A DNA stretch of 64,000 nucleotides from the NCBI GenBank assembly GCA_001179505.1, contig CDMY01000223.1, forward strand, positions 95,958 to 159,957, read 5' to 3'. Both the position numbers and the translations under genes were made by a program. This document shows positions 1-15,968 of the stretch, piece after piece (positions within the stretch are counted from its first letter, which is position 1; every line of letters begins with the position of its first letter). This stretch comes from Vitrella brassicaformis (Eukaryota; Sar; Vitrellaceae). The notes beneath the pieces were generated by a model. It saw only the letters and a program-made list of their open reading frames with translations, ran no database searches and was not told where the DNA came from.

Positions 1-3593
<3,593 letters not shown>

Positions 3594-3744
3594 GGGGAGA
3601 AAAGGATTTCGGGGGAGGAAGGAGCCCGCAGACGCCCCCTGCATGCATTTGAGCTTGCGGATCGCAATTTGCACTAATTTGCACGAATTCAGTGGCTGGG
3701 GACAAGCGCAGAACATTGCCAGCATGGCTAGCTTAGTATATCTA

Positions 3745-4403
3745 TCAACATGAGGTCCGTGCCTCAGTCACCGCCTCCCCGCCAAAAGCCACGACATCAT
3801 CCAGGCCGTCTTCCTTTCCCACATCAAACACCCACCCCTCACTCTGCACCCTCACCCATGCATGGCGCAGCTCCTCCCTGCCTCCCACACCCGCATGACC
3901 GCGACCGTCAGCCACGTACATGACCAAAGGGTCCAGCTGCAGTTGCTCGTCTGTACTGTGACGCGGCACACGCAGGTACCTCTCGATGACAGCAAATGCC
4001 TTCTCCTTGTGCGGATAATGGCGCAGAAGGATTCCGATCTTGTGCACAGTGGGAATGACAGCCGAGCTGGTGGCGGACTGCAGGAGGCCCGCCAGCTCGA
4101 GCGATGTCAGGATGTGGCCGATGCGATAGAGGGACAGCAGCTTCATCGCTACCTCCACGGGCACGCACTCACTGTCCCCATTCACAGCCTCTGCTGAGAG
4201 CTGCCGATAGGCTGCCATCTCTCCAGCAGCAGCCCGAATGAGGAAGCGGGCAAAACCGGGCAGATCGACGCTGTTGTTCTCCTTGAGCTGAGCCTGGCAG
4301 ATGGATGAGGGTGGCGGGTGGCCGTGGCGCGTTGCGATGGCTTTCAGATCCAACACCAAAACCCGCAGCATGTCACGAATATTCAGAGCGTTGATCTGAC
4401 ACA

Positions 4404-4439
<36 letters not shown>

Positions 4440-5350
4440 CCGTATCAAAGAAACAGTATGTGTTCCTCATCCACACCCTTGCACTGACCCAGTTGTGATT
4501 GATGGCCATGCAGTCCGTTTCATTGCACACCTGGTGATACCACCCGCCAGGCACAAACACAACATCGCCTCCACAGCTCTCAACCTCCACATACGGCGCA
4601 CGGCTGACATCCGGGAACTTCCTCTTGTCGTAGCTCCTCAGGTCGGGCACGAGGGATGTCCCTGACGCATCCATGAGCATGTGGGCGTCGTCTGGATCGA
4701 AGAAGCGCCACCGTTTCCTGCCAACGATATTGGCTGACCAGCTGTTGCTTCCCAGCACATCCATATGGATCGGCGTCGTCGTCCCTGCCTTACCTGCATG
4801 AGGTGCAGGACCGAAAGCCATATGCGCAAGGCATACTTGTGAGTTATGTGCTGTGCTCACCCCAGTAGACGAATCGATAGTCCTCAGAAGGCTGCAACCG
4901 GTATTTGTTGAGCCAATCGTCAGCAAAGAAGCTCGGCACGGGATAGAGAGAAGAAGAGTCGCCCCTGAGCACCTCCTCGACGTAGCGCCAGTCCTTCAGA
5001 TAGAGCAATGGATCGTCATCAGCCTCGCCGCGGCGCTCCCAGTAGTCCAGGAAGGCGTGCAGACCCATCTCCTCGCACTCAAACCCATCACCAATTCGAC
5101 ATCTCTCCACAGACACAGGCACATCAGCATGCTCACGCCGAAGTCGTTGGATGTCAGGCACGCCATCCTTCTGCCACTTTGCAGCCGCCGGCCAACCCTC
5201 TGCAAGGCCACGCAGCACCACAGGCACCCGGGGAGCCATGAACTTTTGTACGAATGACTCGTAAGTGAGCCGGGATGGGTCGTCGACGACGTGAATCTGA
5301 CGGGGAGTGCGTTGAGGACGAACGAAAGCGGAGATCTTTTTGGACCACAT
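3745..5350 (-). CDS. JMJD4: JmjC-domain 2OG oxygenase, JMJD4 type
   Basis: Probable lysyl hydroxylase; human JMJD4 hydroxylates the release factor eRF1. Three exons with matching phases: 5350-4861, 4793-4489 and 4395-3745. Exon 1 carries LYLKDWRYVEEV and SFFADDWLNKY, both typical of JMJD4. Exon 2 carries the cupin core: the Fe ligands H and D in PIHMD, then WSANIVGRKRWRFFDP, and the distal His in VPGGWYHQVCN, followed by AINHNW. So the HxD...H triad is intact. Exon 3 is the helical C-terminal part, ending TSC-stop. The reading frame is open upstream to about 5480, but 5350 is the first ATG in it. The start codon faces that of the kinesin-like gene 52 bp away, so the two probably share a promoter. 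About 480 residues, slightly longer than the animal protein. Intron 2 carries a (TG)n run directly before its 3' splice site. Confidence 0.9.
4399..4440. repeat. (CA)n(GA)n microsatellite inside JMJD4 intron 2
   Basis: Plus-strand run of AC dinucleotides followed by AG dinucleotides. On the coding (minus) strand it reads (CT)n(GT)n and ends at the TCAG acceptor, so it doubles as a pyrimidine/TG tract. Confidence 0.95.
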
Positions 5351-5402
5351 CCCATCAACAAGTGCGTTTACGATGGGAGGGGGAGGCGAATGAGAGTTGA
5401 CG
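5351..5402. promoter_or_regulatory. 52-bp divergent spacer between JMJD4 and kinesin-like start codons
   Basis: Only 52 bp separate the two facing ATGs, so the transcription starts and regulatory sites must lie here or overlap the coding ends. It contains GTGCGTTTACGATGGG and a G-rich stretch; no TATA box and no TGCGAGCT octamer are present. That it is a shared promoter is inference from spacing. Confidence 0.5.
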
Positions 5403-8400
5403 ATGAAGGCGGTGGTCCGCTTGACGTCGGCGTCGGAGCCCGGTATCAGCCAGTGCACATCAGCGGATGGCAAGAGTCTCCATCTGCCGTCCGCTCATCA
5501 GCGGACGGCCAGCGACGTCGACAGGTGATAGTTGGATAGATGAATGCTCATGGCCGCGTTCGTGCACGTGTGGCCTTGTTGTTGTTGGTATGCAGGTATG
5601 ACTTTGACCGGATATACAAGCCCTCGACGGACCTGGAGGTGCTGTATCAAGATGGTGTGGCGTCGCTTCAGCAGTTTGCACACAAAGGGGAGGTGAGCAC
5701 ATCTTTTCCATCCATCCATCCATCTGTGCCTTGATGCCTGTCAGCACAACGCTATCATCCTTATCGGCCCGCCGGGGCAGGACAGGGTGATGAGAAAAAA
5801 GAAAGACGGCACACACATCCCTCCCTCCGTGCATCGCAATGCTTGTCCTCTCCTTGCACAGGGATGGTTCGTAGAGGGCCAGGATGGCAGCGAAGGGCCA
5901 GGTAAAAAGGCCGTACTGACATTCCTCTATCAGCGTTTCAATTGCATTCATTCCTCCTTGTTTCCGTCAAGGTTTGTTCCGTCGGTGCCTGCAAGGCCTC
6001 ATATCCGAATCGCAAACACAACAGACCGACGCACCACTCACCGTCACACTCACATGGTCCGCCAGCACACCACAACACACAGCGCAATGATGCACGGACA
6101 CTCCAGATGCCGCCCTCTCTATGGTTCTGTCTGTTAGGTGTGGTTTCGTTGGCGAGCGCATTGTGGACATTCTGGCGTCTCTCAACACGCAGCGGCCGCA
6201 GGGCCGCCTGCAGGTGGTGGAGGATGCGCAGAGGGGCACGGTGGTGGAGGGCCTAGAGGAATACCTCGTAGACGACCTGGACGCCATCAGCGGAGCATTC
6301 GCCAGTAAGCAACGTGGAATAAGAGGTGCTGCATACCATTGCTCGGCATGTCGTCTGGTGTCAATATTCATTCAACTTATTGCAGATGTCCGTGAGGTGA
6401 GTGCGCTGGGGCACTGCAGCCATCACGTGCTGACCATTCACGTGTACAACCCCTCGGGCACTCGGAGCCAACATGGGTCGCTGCGGTTCGCATCTATAGG
6501 AGAGGTCAGTCAGCCAGGCAGGCAGGCAGGCAAAGGGGTTGGCTTCTTGTAGGGTCTTTGCTCACACAGCCATGCTGTTCTGTCTGTCCTGCAGCAAGGT
6601 AGTGGTGCTGAGGAGTTCAGCTCATGTGAGCTTCCTCCGCCGTATCTGTATGAGTCCCAGACGCCCCCATGGGCGTGTCTGCTGGCTGTCATCCCCTCCA
6701 TCGCCCCCGACCTGCCCATCCCGCCCATCCCACTCACACACCCACTCACGAGGCTGCTCACAAAATGGTCAGCAAAATCCCACAACACGCGCAAGACTCC
6801 AGGGCACATGAGACTGTCTTCCTGCCTTTCTGCCTGCGCGGCGCCTTCCTCTTCAGTTTCAGCGGCGGTTATCGGACTCTTCTGATCGTGTCGGCCCCTG
6901 ACAGCCTCGCTCAGCTCCCCCGTAGCGCCCCGCTCCTCCGGGCGGGTGCAGCCCTCCGTCTCGCATACCGAATGCGAACACACGCCCGCCACCACACCGC
7001 CAAGGACCGACGCCCCAAGCCAGCAAAGGAGCAGCCGGCGGTCCACATGGCTTCGTCGAGCCAGAGCGAGACCGTGCAGCAGACGGACGTGACGTCATGT
7101 CTGTCGACCGCATCTGAGGACGTCATGAGTCGAGATGGCGCCAAGGGGCCGAGGGGGGAGGACGGGAGGGCTATCGGGGGAAGAGGCGAGGGAGAGGCGT
7201 CGACGCAGCCGGCTGTCGTCGGTGGGGCTGAGGAGATAGCATCTGGCCATCGGTTCCTGAGGACGGAGGTGGGGCGTAGATTTCGCGTGGGGACGATTGA
7301 GACAGTTTCGCCAAAGAAAGAAGACCGCACACGGCCAGAGCAGGAGGGGGAGGAGTGCGACAAAGGCGGCCAGCAACCATCGGAAGCGGCCAATCAGACG
7401 GCGAGCGACACCCCAGCTCCCGTGCCGCAATACGTGCTGCCCCCACGGCCGCCATCTGAGTCAAGAACACGTCTCCCTCTCGGCCCTCCCATCCCCAAGA
7501 GCCCCAGCTCTCCCGCGCAGGGAGACGCCCTGCTGGCCAGTGTGCATCGGCTGATCAAGAAGCACGATGCCGCCTACAGCCCCCACCACCAGATACCCCT
7601 CACGCCACCCGTCAAGAGCAATGGTGAGGACCAGCCCATTGGGCCCAAGCCCAGGAGCCGGCTGTCGCTGCCGGTCGCCAGGGGAGTGGATTTCACTGCA
7701 CATGAGGAGCAAGGTGGAAAGGAGACATGGCCAGTGGTGGACAACGGCGGCCCTGTGAAGCTGCAACAGGGGACCCCTTCCATCCCACTCACTCCCCCCA
7801 CCCTGCGCGACGGTCGACGCTTCTCCTCTCCCCCTCTCCCTGACGAGGCGGCCCATGGTGCCCAGGAGCCACCGATGTTTGCTCAGCACGGTGCCCTCCT
7901 GCCAAGCATGCCCGCTTTCACCTATTCTGGTGGTGATGGCGGGACAGCAGGGGCGTATGCACGGCTGGTAGAAGCTGCTACTGCAAAGGGGCCCAAGGGG
8001 GATGAGGGCGGGTCGGAGAGGGCGGTAGAGGACGTGCTGCCCAAGGGCGCCCGGCTCCTGCGGGCGGCATCGGCTGACGGGTAAGTGCTGGCCTCATCTG
8101 TTCATGTGTCGATAGCAATTGTATCCGTGTCATTGTTTCATTGTATGTGTGTGTCAGTCGTCGGTCTCTGCCCCGCACGTATGCCGACTTCCAGAGGAGC
8201 AGCCCAGTGGCGTCTCAGGCCTCATCCACACCGCCCAAGGACGCACCAAGAGCACTTCCCAGACCCAAGACAGCTGCCCCACCCAAGTACACCAAAAAGC
8301 CTGCCTGCCACGTTCCATCACCCGATTGCTCTCCTTTGTCTGCGTGCAGGGCTGTGGTGTCTCCGAAGGTGACGCCCTTCGTGCCTCCTGGGTGGCATGT

Positions 8401-10943
8401 GCGGAGCACGGAGGGACGGACAGGGCCGCCATCGTGGTGACACAGACAGCAAAGGATAAAAGGTGATGGCATTGCGTCCTTGTGTTGGTTTGTGCAGCGC
8501 TTCGAGTGTAGTGGATGAGCTGCCCAAGCGTCGCGCGAGCGTGGGAGGGAACGACGCCGCCAAACGGAGTGCGTCCATCGGACCTGTGGGCGTAAGGCAA
8601 ACACATCACCGTCGCATCACCGCCGGTACTGCGATCTTCATCTGTTTGTGTGTGGCTATCAGTTGCCGCCGCCCAAGGACACCAAGGCGGATCTGAAGGC
8701 CCAGCTGGCCAAGGCACACAAGGAGTTGAAGGAGTTTCATACGTACAAGGAGGCCATGGAGGCCACACTCACAAGAACCAACACACAGGTGACTTCTTCA
8801 CAGACGCGACGCGACCCTCCACACATGATCACTCGTCTGTCTGCCTGCCTGTCTGTCTGTCTGTCTGTCTCCCTCATATGCAGCTGAAGGCCACCCGGCA
8901 GAGTCTGCAGGCAGTGCAGAAGCAGGTAGGCTGACGAGCGATGGCAGCTGTCAAATCAGTTTGCCCCGAACGCATTCACGTGCCCTGGCCTCTCTGTCAG
9001 GTGCATGAGAAGGGCATCGCAGTTCGCCGGCTGACCAAGGGCATCCAGGACAGAGACAAACACATGGCCGCACTCAAACTGGAGGTCAGGGGAACAAAAC
9101 CAATCACGCTCCTTCCCTTGGCCAACGAGGGTCCTTCTGTCTCGTGTGTATGGGTGCAGTTGGAAGAGAATCTCGTTCTCCAACAGAAGATAGAGCGAGC
9201 GGTCAGCCGACAGCAGGCACAGAAGCTGCTCACGCCATGACTTGTATCCTCTACTCTCTCCCATGAAGGCCCAAGCTGAGATAGGGACCCTCCGTCGCGA
9301 GAAGGATGCCCAGATACGGCAGCTTCGCGAGCACCTGGCATCCCAGGGCCAAGACGTAGCGGAGAGGGAGGCCGCACTCGAGGTGCCCCGCGCACAAAGG
9401 GCAACCAGGAGAGGCACTGTGGCCACCGCCGGTTCTTGTCATTTTTGTTGGTGCAGGGTGAGCATGCGTCTCGGCAGGAGATGGTCGTGTCGATGACGGT
9501 GCAGATCGACCGACTTCAGAAACAAAACCAACAGCTCATGGTGAGACGAATGGAAGAGCCGCCTACAGGAGGGGCATTGCTGATCTCTTCATGCGCCCAT
9601 TCTGCCCTGTAGGCCGCTCTCCACATCCGAGAGCAACAGCTCAAGTAAGCATACTAGATGGCCCATCAGTACAATGATGGAATGCGCATTTCTGTTACTT
9701 CAGTTGGCAGCAGACGATGTCTCAGTATCTGCACGACCAGGTACATGCCCTCAAGACGGGCCAGCCAGCCCCACCATCCCCTGCATTCCCGGCACCGCCA
9801 TCGCTCCATGGCTTGCCCTCACACTCCAAACTTCCAATCGCCTCTCTGCTCGACGTAAGACCAGAACAATCCACAAAGGATACGGCATCTTAGTGTCTCC
9901 TGTACGGCTTTCAGGTGGACCAAGAGTTGTCGGGTATAGCTGCGCCTGTCGACCCCACGCTTTCCCACTCCCACTACTCCCGTCACAGCACTCCCGCGGG
10001 CCGTCGGGCGTCCCTCCCAGCCAGCCGCAGACCAGCAGTCGCCAAAGTGCCCCTGCCACCAGCAGGGCCCAGCAATCTCATCCCATCAGCAGCCGCCCGC
10101 CGATCGGTCACTCCATCTGCTGCTGCATCCAAGAGAGCCATTCCTCCGGCAGCAGCCAAGGCCAAAGGGGCAGCGGGGAAGGCCACGGCGGCCGCTCGAT
10201 CCAAATCTGTCGGTCCAGCTGCGCGGCGAGCTGCGTTGAGGGCGGGAGGGATGCGGCCGGCTTTGCCGAGGGACATTCCGGTGCAGGTGCTGGTGCCTCC
10301 AGTGCGGCAGATGGGGCCATCCGTAGAGGCGCCATCCCACCAAGACGAACGAGCGGAGAGTGCCGAAGCGGCTGGAGCAGAGCGAGAGGATTACCTGGCA
10401 GCAGATCAGCCTGTTGCTGCCCTCCCCCCTTCTGCGGCGAGTGTGATCGAGGCGCATCCCCTCGTCCCACCAATTGTCGTCGGCTCGGGCACCACGAACA
10501 TCAGCGGCGCAACACAAGCCAGCGCCACCCAGACGACCGGCGCCAACACGCCCCAGGCCGCCGCCCCGTCTCTGCCACCAGTCCCTCACGGCCAGCCTTG
10601 CCCTGTAGCTCTTGCAGTGGATCGGTCCGCAAGTCCCCCACCCCTTTTGTTTCAGCGAGTGGACACCTACACCCAGCCGCGGATGGAGGTGAGGCTCACG
10701 CCACGAGGGCCGCCCAGAGAGAATGACGAGGGGAACGGGAGGGAGGGTGGGTCGGCTCGCGACCTTGCGCGTGAGATGCCCGACTCAGGGGGATCTCCGC
10801 TGTCTGAGCGGCGGGCCATGCGGAAGAGGGAGATGGCCATGGCGGCAGCACAGAGGGCTGCTGGTGGGGAGCTGAGTGAGGCGGGAGGGAAGGACAATGG
10901 CGAGGCGTATCGCACCAGAGATGTCGAGGACATGGCGCTCTGA
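5403..10943 (+). CDS. Highly divergent kinesin-like protein with degenerate motor motifs
   Basis: The joined exons follow a kinesin motor from end to end. They give MKAVVRLTSASEPG (beta-1), YDFDRIYKPSTDLEVLY (5596 on), IILIGPPGQDR (P-loop position, 5755-5790), WFVEG, LFRRCLQGLI, LTVTLTWCGFVGERIVDIL (about 6050-6180), VVEDAQRGTVVEGLEEY, CSHHVLTIHVYN (6386-6504), LRFASIGE, PLTRLLTKC, then GGYRTLLIVSAP (6857 on). Splice phases agree at each of these joins. The usual RxRP, GxxGxGKT, SSRSH and DLAGSE motifs are all altered, so ATP hydrolysis is doubtful. The motor is followed by a Pro/Ser/Gly-rich exon (to 8080) and short coiled-coil exons (8670-9640: AHKELKEFHTY, KDAQIRQLREHL). A basic Ala/Pro-rich tail ends DVEDMAL-stop. 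Start: ATG 5403 is in phase with exon 2 through a 122-nt first exon. Kinesin family is a fold-level call; subfamily unknown. Confidence 0.75.
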
Positions 10944-11334
10944 TGCATGCTCGTGACTGATGAATCAATGCGTGATGAATCAATGCGTTTGCGTGAACCG
11001 TAGAGACGGATTGCAATTGACGGATTGTTTCCCTTTTGCTCCGCATGCAACGTAAATCTCCACACTCTAAGCTCGCGTCAGGCGGAGGAGGAAGGGAAAG
11101 GAGAGGAAGGCGCGATGGCCTCCGACGAAAACCTCTGGCAGCCGACAGAGCGGCGCAGGCATGATTCATCATTGACTCTCTATCTTCTGGTGTCGGCCCC
11201 CCACTCGCTGCTGGTGGCCTCTACACCATCTTGTGCTTGAGATCCAACAACGGTGAGCGCATCACACGGTCAATGACGCGACCCTACAGACAGCCACTGC
11301 TTGTGCTCTGTCGTCTGTGCCGTGTTTGACTCAG
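10944..11334. other. Short intergenic stretch holding the unresolved first exon of the C11 protease gene
   Basis: An ATG at 11115 opens a 41-codon frame with a hydrophobic LTLYLLVSAPHSLLVA stretch, possibly a signal peptide. However, its splice phase to the next certain exon (11335) does not fit the best donor (11250, CG|GTGAGC). AAGCTCGCGT, close to the recurring promoter octamer, lies at about 11069. Confidence 0.4.
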
Positions 11335-14300
11335 ATCCGTCGCTTGTCGCATCTTCTCCTTCGTCTCTCAGGAGAGCTCAAGGCCAGTGCGAGGGCGATG
11401 AGTGCGCTGAGGGCGAGCAGAGCGTCCTCCTGTCGGTCTCTGGCTGCCGATGCATCGACGAGACCTGTCAAGAGGTGGAGCTTCTGAGCGGCGAATTCGA
11501 GCGCTACTGCCGCGTCGAGAAGGAGGACTGTTACGTGGACGGCTGCACATGCCAGGGGCCGATCTTCGGCCAGTACATCGATGCGTGCGGCTTGACAGCC
11601 TTGACTGGGCCAATCGGTGCGGCGGATGAAGCAGAGGAGCTGGACCATCCGACTGTCTTGTTCTCGTTGACCGGCTGTCCATGCATCGAGAGGAGCTGCC
11701 AGAAGGAAGGCCTCGACATCCCCGGTCTGGAGCGATTCTGCATGGTTCGACAGGAGGACTGCAACAAGGGTCCATGCAAGTGCATAGGGCCCACGCTTGG
11801 CCAGTACTACGACGCGTGCGTCGAGGGTGGCATCGAGCAGGTATTAACCAACGGCGGCTGCCGGTGCATCGACGAGTGCCGGAAGCGGTCGTCAGACGAT
11901 AAACCCACGTGCCGGATCCATCCAAAAGAGCATTGTGAGGACCAGTCGGAGAGTGGCTTGTACACATTGCCCGAATGCGACAGTCCCGCGTGGGAGTACC
12001 AGCTGAGGCCGCCCACCTTCTGTGCGGGAGTGGCAGAGCGCCTCAGCGGCACAAGGAAGGCACACTGGACGCATCTCGTGTATATGAACGCGGTGAGAGT
12101 TGCCAGAGAGATGCGCGCGCTCCCTCCCTCCCACGTGTTCATGTGTGTCTGTGCGGTCGTCATCAGGACAATAAGTTGGAGAGCTATGCCATGAGTGACT
12201 TGAAGAAGATGCTTCAGATCCCCGAGGGCGACATCAACCTGCTTGTGCTCGTCGACCGCGCCGACCCTGAAGTCGAGGACTCATCCCACCGGGCGATTCA
12301 CGATATGGTCATCTGTCCAAATGCCACTCCCGGAGAGGTCACTGCCAGAGACGTATGCATGCACACGCGCCCAGGCATCTCACATCGACCGATAGACGAG
12401 CATGAATACCTTGTCCCTTCTGTATTTGGGTGGCGTCGGTTTGTTCAGGCAAGGCAGCAGTTTTCCGGGGCATATGAGCTGCTGATGATCGGCGATCCAT
12501 ACGAAAACGAGAACAGCACCAGCCGGCGCCGCTGGCTTCTCAAGAGGGACTTAGGCGAAATCAATATGGACGAGGGGCAAGTGCTCCGGGTGAGTGACAC
12601 GACAAGCCGTCAACACGTGCCCGTTCCTTCTGCATGTGTGTGTGGTGTATGCAGGAGTTTATTGTGGGAAGCTTGAAGGATTTTCCCGCAGAGCACTACG
12701 CCCTCACTTTTTGGGATCATGGCGTCGGCCGGAAAGGGTGGACTACCGCGGACAAAAAGAAATGCATGTATCAAGAAGCATGGGTGGACCGTGTGTGTGC
12801 AGTTTCGGCGGCGATTCTAGCCATGGTAACTGGGATTCGCTGATGAGCCTCTGGGATCTAGAGACGAACATCAGAGTAAGCAACATAGACCATTTTACGC
12901 CATGGATCTTTCTTTCCTCTTACATCGAGCTTGTCTTGTCTTGTCTTGTTTCGTTATCCCAGGAAGGCGTTAAGGACGCGGGCATGCCTGACGACTTCCG
13001 CTTCGACCTGCTGTCATTCGACGCATGCCTGATGGCATCGTACGAAGTCACAACGGCCCTCGCATCGCAAGGACACTTCTTTCTCAGTCGGTGAATAGCA
13101 CCCATATCATTCACAGACAGTTAGTCAGAATCATGTCTGTTTTCAATACCAATCATGGCCCTCCTTCTCTTCTGCCTGTTCGCATGCAGGCAGCGAGACC
13201 CTTATCAGCGGCACTGGCTGGGACTGGAAGTCGCTGAGACCCACACAGCCGAACGGCCAAGCGACTCCTCCGTTGGAGTACGTCAAAAAGATCGCCCTAG
13301 CGACGATGGACTACTACGTGCGCAACGAACGCCTCATGAATCTCGCCATTGTGGACCTCTACAAGATCCTTGAGTTCCGCCAAGCCTTTTCCCAACGCCA
13401 GAAGACGCTGACCAAACGCCTGCACGATTGCGTCGATACGAAGGAGGTCGATCGCATCCGGACGGCTTACCAGAGGGCCGACGACAGCCTGCGAGGCCGC
13501 CAGGCGTCGCTATTTAGCGGGGAGATAGTGAATCCGGTGGACATGGGTATGCTGCTGCAGTATCTGGAGGCCGAGGTGGAGCGGGTGATGCCTGCCGACG
13601 AGCTCGATTCTTTCTCTTTCAAGGTACACGAAGTAGAGTTAGTGTAGAATGCATGGGTGAATGGACAAATGTGTTCTCAGGACGCCATCAAGAAGTACAC
13701 CGAGAGCATCGTCTACTTCAATGGCTCGGACAACTTCGGCAACATCCCCCTGACCGGTGAGGGAGTGGGGATATGGGTAGGTTCATGAAGCAAGCTGCAG
13801 TGTAGATTGTCATTCATGTCTCGTGTTTGTCAGGTTTGCACGCTGATTTGACTCTGGAAGAGCCGGTCACTTCCCGCTTGCTTGAGGCAGATGAGCATTC
13901 CACCAGCGAGGCGCCGGCATCTGATGCTCGCCAGCTGCAGGACGACGACGCCAAATGGGGAGCAAACATCGTAAGACACCACCACGTGCACTGGACAGGA
14001 AGCGAGAGCACGTTCTGATTTGCTCTTCTTTGTACCTCGCTTCACAGACCGACGACCCGAACTGGCAGAAGACCGGCACGCCGACTGACCTGAGGGTCCT
14101 CCTCGAGCCCATCCGCGACACCAAGCGCGTAGTGTGCCGTGCTACAGTGGGCCCACCAGAGGCTCAGCCTACGTTCGAAATCATCAATACCACCCTCTAT
14201 CTCATGACTCCGCCACGCTATCGGATCGAGATCTTCAGGAACACAACCAGTGGGGCAGCCTCATACACGGTTAGGCCAAGAGAATGAAAAGACCTTCCTA

Positions 14301-15478
14301 TGCAGGGGCTGAATGAGTGCGTCGTTGTCTCGCTTCAGGCGCTAAAAGCAATCATGATCCAGCCCAGATCCGAGGGCGCCAGGTTCCGCAAGGCCTTTGT
14401 GGTGACGGCGGAGGAGTCGCTTGAGACCGAGGAGATTCGGGAGGAGGAGGGCGCTCATCCTGTAGACCGCGTGGCGGCCGAATGGGAGGGCGAGGGGTGG
14501 ATCCTCCATCAGAACATCTGGAAGGGCATCCGGGCCTCCCTGACACGGCACGACTGCGACATCACACCTGGGATCAAAGGATGTCCCGCAGGATTCGCCC
14601 GAGTAGTGCCCCCACGATCGAGTCCGGCCATCAATGAAGGCACCGACCGCACCTTTACCCGCCGGTGTGTGTGGCTGACTGCGCTGGCGCCTCCTCAAAG
14701 ACAGGGCGCGACTCGACGACCCCTGCAGATCCCCGCCCGCCTCTATCGGAGTTTCCTCGACTTCATGCGCGTGAAGGACGCTCGTAACGCCACTTTGGTG
14801 ATTGACTACGATGCCAAGAGTCCCGACAAGAGCCGCCTGTCTCTCTTTGCTGCCAATCGCTTTGGCGTTGAGGCGGAGGTGTCTTCGCGTGATTGGGGGC
14901 TGATCGAGCCGCTGCACACGTACGTCAATCTCACCGAGGTGGAGGGGCCGGGTCGATACGACATGGCCGGCAACGGGGGCCTGCAGCGGGGTCTGCCGTC
15001 ATGCGCGGCATTCATGTAAGCGGAGGGAGGGGGGGAGGGAGAGAGAGGCAGATGCACAACACAAGTGCACACATCGCTGCAGGTGGGGCTCTGATTCTGA
15101 AGCGACGCATCCTGAGGCCGACGAGATCGAGGTGTTGCAATGGCCGCCCACGGGCAGGGAGACGACTGAGGGTCAGTCAGACAGACAGACAGACAGATGA
15201 ACAAGTGGCTGCATGCGGTTGTTCATCTGTGCATGTGGTCGTCAGGGCGTGTGCTGGGCATCACAGCCGAGGAGCAGCTGGCCAATCCAAGGATGGTCGG
15301 TGCGTTCGCGGCCGTCTCCCCGGCCAACGCTCGATGCGAAGAGTTCGAGAAAGCCCCGGCTATGTATTGCAAGATATGCGACACACTGTCGGAGCTGGAC
15401 GAGTGTGAGAAAGAGGAGGGCCTATTTGGGTGTGAGGGCATCTGTGCACACAAATGTGACGGGAAGCCGTGTGCGTGA
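11335..15478 (+). CDS. Clostripain-family (peptidase C11) cysteine protease with N-terminal Cys-rich repeats
   Basis: Probably secreted or lumenal caspase-fold protease. The 11335-12092 exon carries two tandem Cys-rich units of about 75 residues. Each runs GC-CI-x3-CQ, then LE/ERF/YC-V-x-EDC, then C-C-GP-GQY-DAC; a third unit is partial (GGCRCIDEC). The protease domain follows. LVYMNA joins DNKLESYAMSDL across an intron (12093-12166), then INLLVLVDRAD, GEINMDEGQ, HYALTFWDHGVG (catalytic His, about 12720), FDLLSFDACLMASYEV (catalytic Cys, about 13020), and SETLISGTGWDW (13197 on). Both catalytic residues are present. The C-terminal half (14340-15478) is unrecognised and ends with a second Cys-rich patch (CEEF, YCKICDTLSELDEC, CEGICAHKCDGKPCA). 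Introns at 12739-12803 and elsewhere keep phase. The first exon and signal peptide are not resolved. C11 enzymes normally cleave after Arg or Lys; specificity here is unknown. Confidence 0.85.
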
Positions 15479-15968
15479 GTGCGTCTCTGTAGCTGTGTGG
15501 CGAAGCGAGCGGTCCCCATCGGCACTCACGCAAAGCAACCGCTGCTGAGAGAGTGCCTTCTTCGGCGAAGGCGACCGTCTGAACCGCCATTCTTCGTCAC
15601 CGCGTTATGGTGCGTTATTTTTCGCGGTTGTGCTCCATCATTTAAATGAGAGAAGAGGTGTGTCGTGTGTGGTGTGTCGTGGGCGGTTGTGCCGCGTTTA
15701 AGTGAAGAGGTGCCATGTGCTATATCGCCGATCGCGTGTTGTGTGTGTGGTATTATCGCATCTCATTATGTTTTGGCTGCCGCAGAAGAGCCGTTGGTTG
15801 CCACGTGACTTTGTTTTCATCCATCCATACATGAATGCATTTGTGCGTGTGCATGTCATGGACACACAAGGGTCTCAGAAAAGCAATCATCTGTCTGTCT
15901 CTCTCTGGACAATACCGGGATCAGTGTACACGCAACCCACACGCACCGTCAGTCGCCCGCTCATTCAC
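15479..15968. other. Intergenic, convergent 3' ends
   Basis: Lies between two convergent stop codons. AT content is somewhat higher, with TGTG/GTGT stretches and CATCCATCC and CACTCACTCACTCATCA runs. No coding exon or RNA gene was seen. Confidence 0.6.

Noticed and set aside
5467-5524. ATG at 5467 as start of the kinesin-like gene
   Set aside because: Its frame leaves phase 1 at the donor, but exon 2 needs phase 2. The frame from ATG 5403 fits and adds a proper first strand.
6413-6433. Intron between DVRE and HHVLTIH in the kinesin-like gene
   Set aside because: A GTGAGT...GCAG pair is present but only about 20 nt apart. The reading frame continues through it without a break, and the phase would be wrong if it were removed.
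6669-6856. Extension of the long kinesin exon upstream as one open frame
   Set aside because: The 6768-6856 part has clear GT and CAG intron ends, and removing it joins LTRLLTK to FSGGYRTLL in the kinesin pattern.
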